Assembly (NCBI GenBank): GCA_024276935.1
Contig: JAJRWH010000018.1
Location: forward strand, 1 to 32,558
DNA length: 32,558 bases
Source of the DNA: Deltaproteobacteria bacterium
Lineage (GTDB): Bacteria > Desulfobacterota > Desulfuromonadia > Desulfuromonadales > Geopsychrobacteraceae
Direction of reading: 5' to 3'
The translations under genes and the position numbers were made by a program. Below, piece by piece: positions 32,474 to 32,558 of this stretch; the first letter of the stretch is position 1; every line of letters starts with the position of its first letter. The notes under the pieces are model-generated. The model was not told the origin of the DNA, searched no databases, and worked only from the letters and a program-made list of their open reading frames with translations.

Positions 32474-32558
32474 TCACTTAGGTGGCACATAAGCCCTCTG
32501 CTCTTTGAACATTTTGAAGATGATACGACACAGATGCCGCCCTAAAGCTCTGATGGCC
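32474..32558 (-). CDS. C-terminal end of an IS110-family transposase (partial, runs off the window)
   Basis: On the minus strand the frame from the window edge reads AIRALGRHLCRIIFKMFKEQ followed by RAYVPPK and a TGA at 32476-32474. Basic, Ala/Arg/Leu-rich endings of this form close IS110/IS1111-family transposases (transposase_20 domain), which are DEDD/serine recombinases that use a bridge RNA. Only 28 codons are visible, so the family call is moderate. In IS1111-type members the non-coding RNA region lies downstream of the gene, which here would be the 32287-32473 stretch. Confidence 0.6.
   Translation of the reverse strand, partial: AIRALGRHLCRIIFKMFKEQRAYVPPK

Noticed and set aside
32283-32477. 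64-codon minus-strand frame between the transposase tail and the M16 gene
   Set aside because: It crosses a terminator-like inverted repeat, overlaps the transposase stop and has no recognisable content.

Overview
The window reads as chromosomal DNA of a Gram-negative anaerobe of the Desulfuromonadia type (Geobacter/Desulfuromonas/Pelobacter relatives). This is an inference from gene content and order. The order precorrin-2 dehydrogenase - cytochrome c assembly protein - hemA - hemC - cobA/hemD fusion - hemB, the PEP synthase/PPDK regulatory kinase, MopE-type metal-binding motif proteins and several two-component systems are typical of that group. No rRNA or tRNA gene was recognised.

Layout. 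(1) 1-138, minus strand: the 5' end of a group II intron cut by the window edge, sitting directly behind an intrinsic terminator. (2) 182-6187, minus strand: a regulatory block with a FadR-type GntR regulator, a NarL/NarX-type response regulator and kinase, an OmpR-type response regulator and kinase, and a PpsR-type bifunctional kinase/phosphorylase. (3) 6188-6789: a non-coding leader with a good sigma70-like promoter. (4) 6790-15520, plus strand: nine closely spaced genes, the most unusual part of the window. Six encode exported proteins: two MopE-motif proteins, one protein built of six 20-residue repeats, a small two-cysteine protein, a 668-aa predicted outer-membrane beta-barrel and a beta-rich protein. 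They are followed, with overlapping genes, by an ECF sigma factor, a one-TM anti-sigma factor and a subtilisin-like protease. (5) 15593-17992: prmA, rsmE and a zinc-ribbon protein, ending at a strong terminator. (6) 18078-18901, minus strand: a metallo-beta-lactamase-fold hydrolase and a small protein. (7) 19024-22455: dapF, a HAD phosphatase, endonuclease IV, dtd and a small exported protein, convergent with trxA. (8) 23048-30159: a SIS-domain isomerase and the siroheme/heme/cytochrome c assembly genes. (9) 30318-32286: a DUF2270-like membrane protein and an M16 peptidase. (10) 32474-32558, minus strand: the C-terminal end of what looks like an IS110-family transposase, cut by the window edge.

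How the genes work together. The heme block takes glutamyl-tRNA to uroporphyrinogen III (hemA, hemB, hemC, hemD), branches to siroheme (cobA domain plus the dehydrogenase) and includes a heme-handling protein for c-type cytochromes, as expected in a multiheme-cytochrome organism. In the accessory block the gene order suggests a cell-surface structure whose expression is controlled by a membrane-bound anti-sigma factor. The periplasmic part of that anti-sigma factor looks like a subtilase propeptide/inhibitor, and the subtilase is encoded next to it. This proposed circuit is the best candidate for an undescribed system here. Mobile DNA lies at both window edges.
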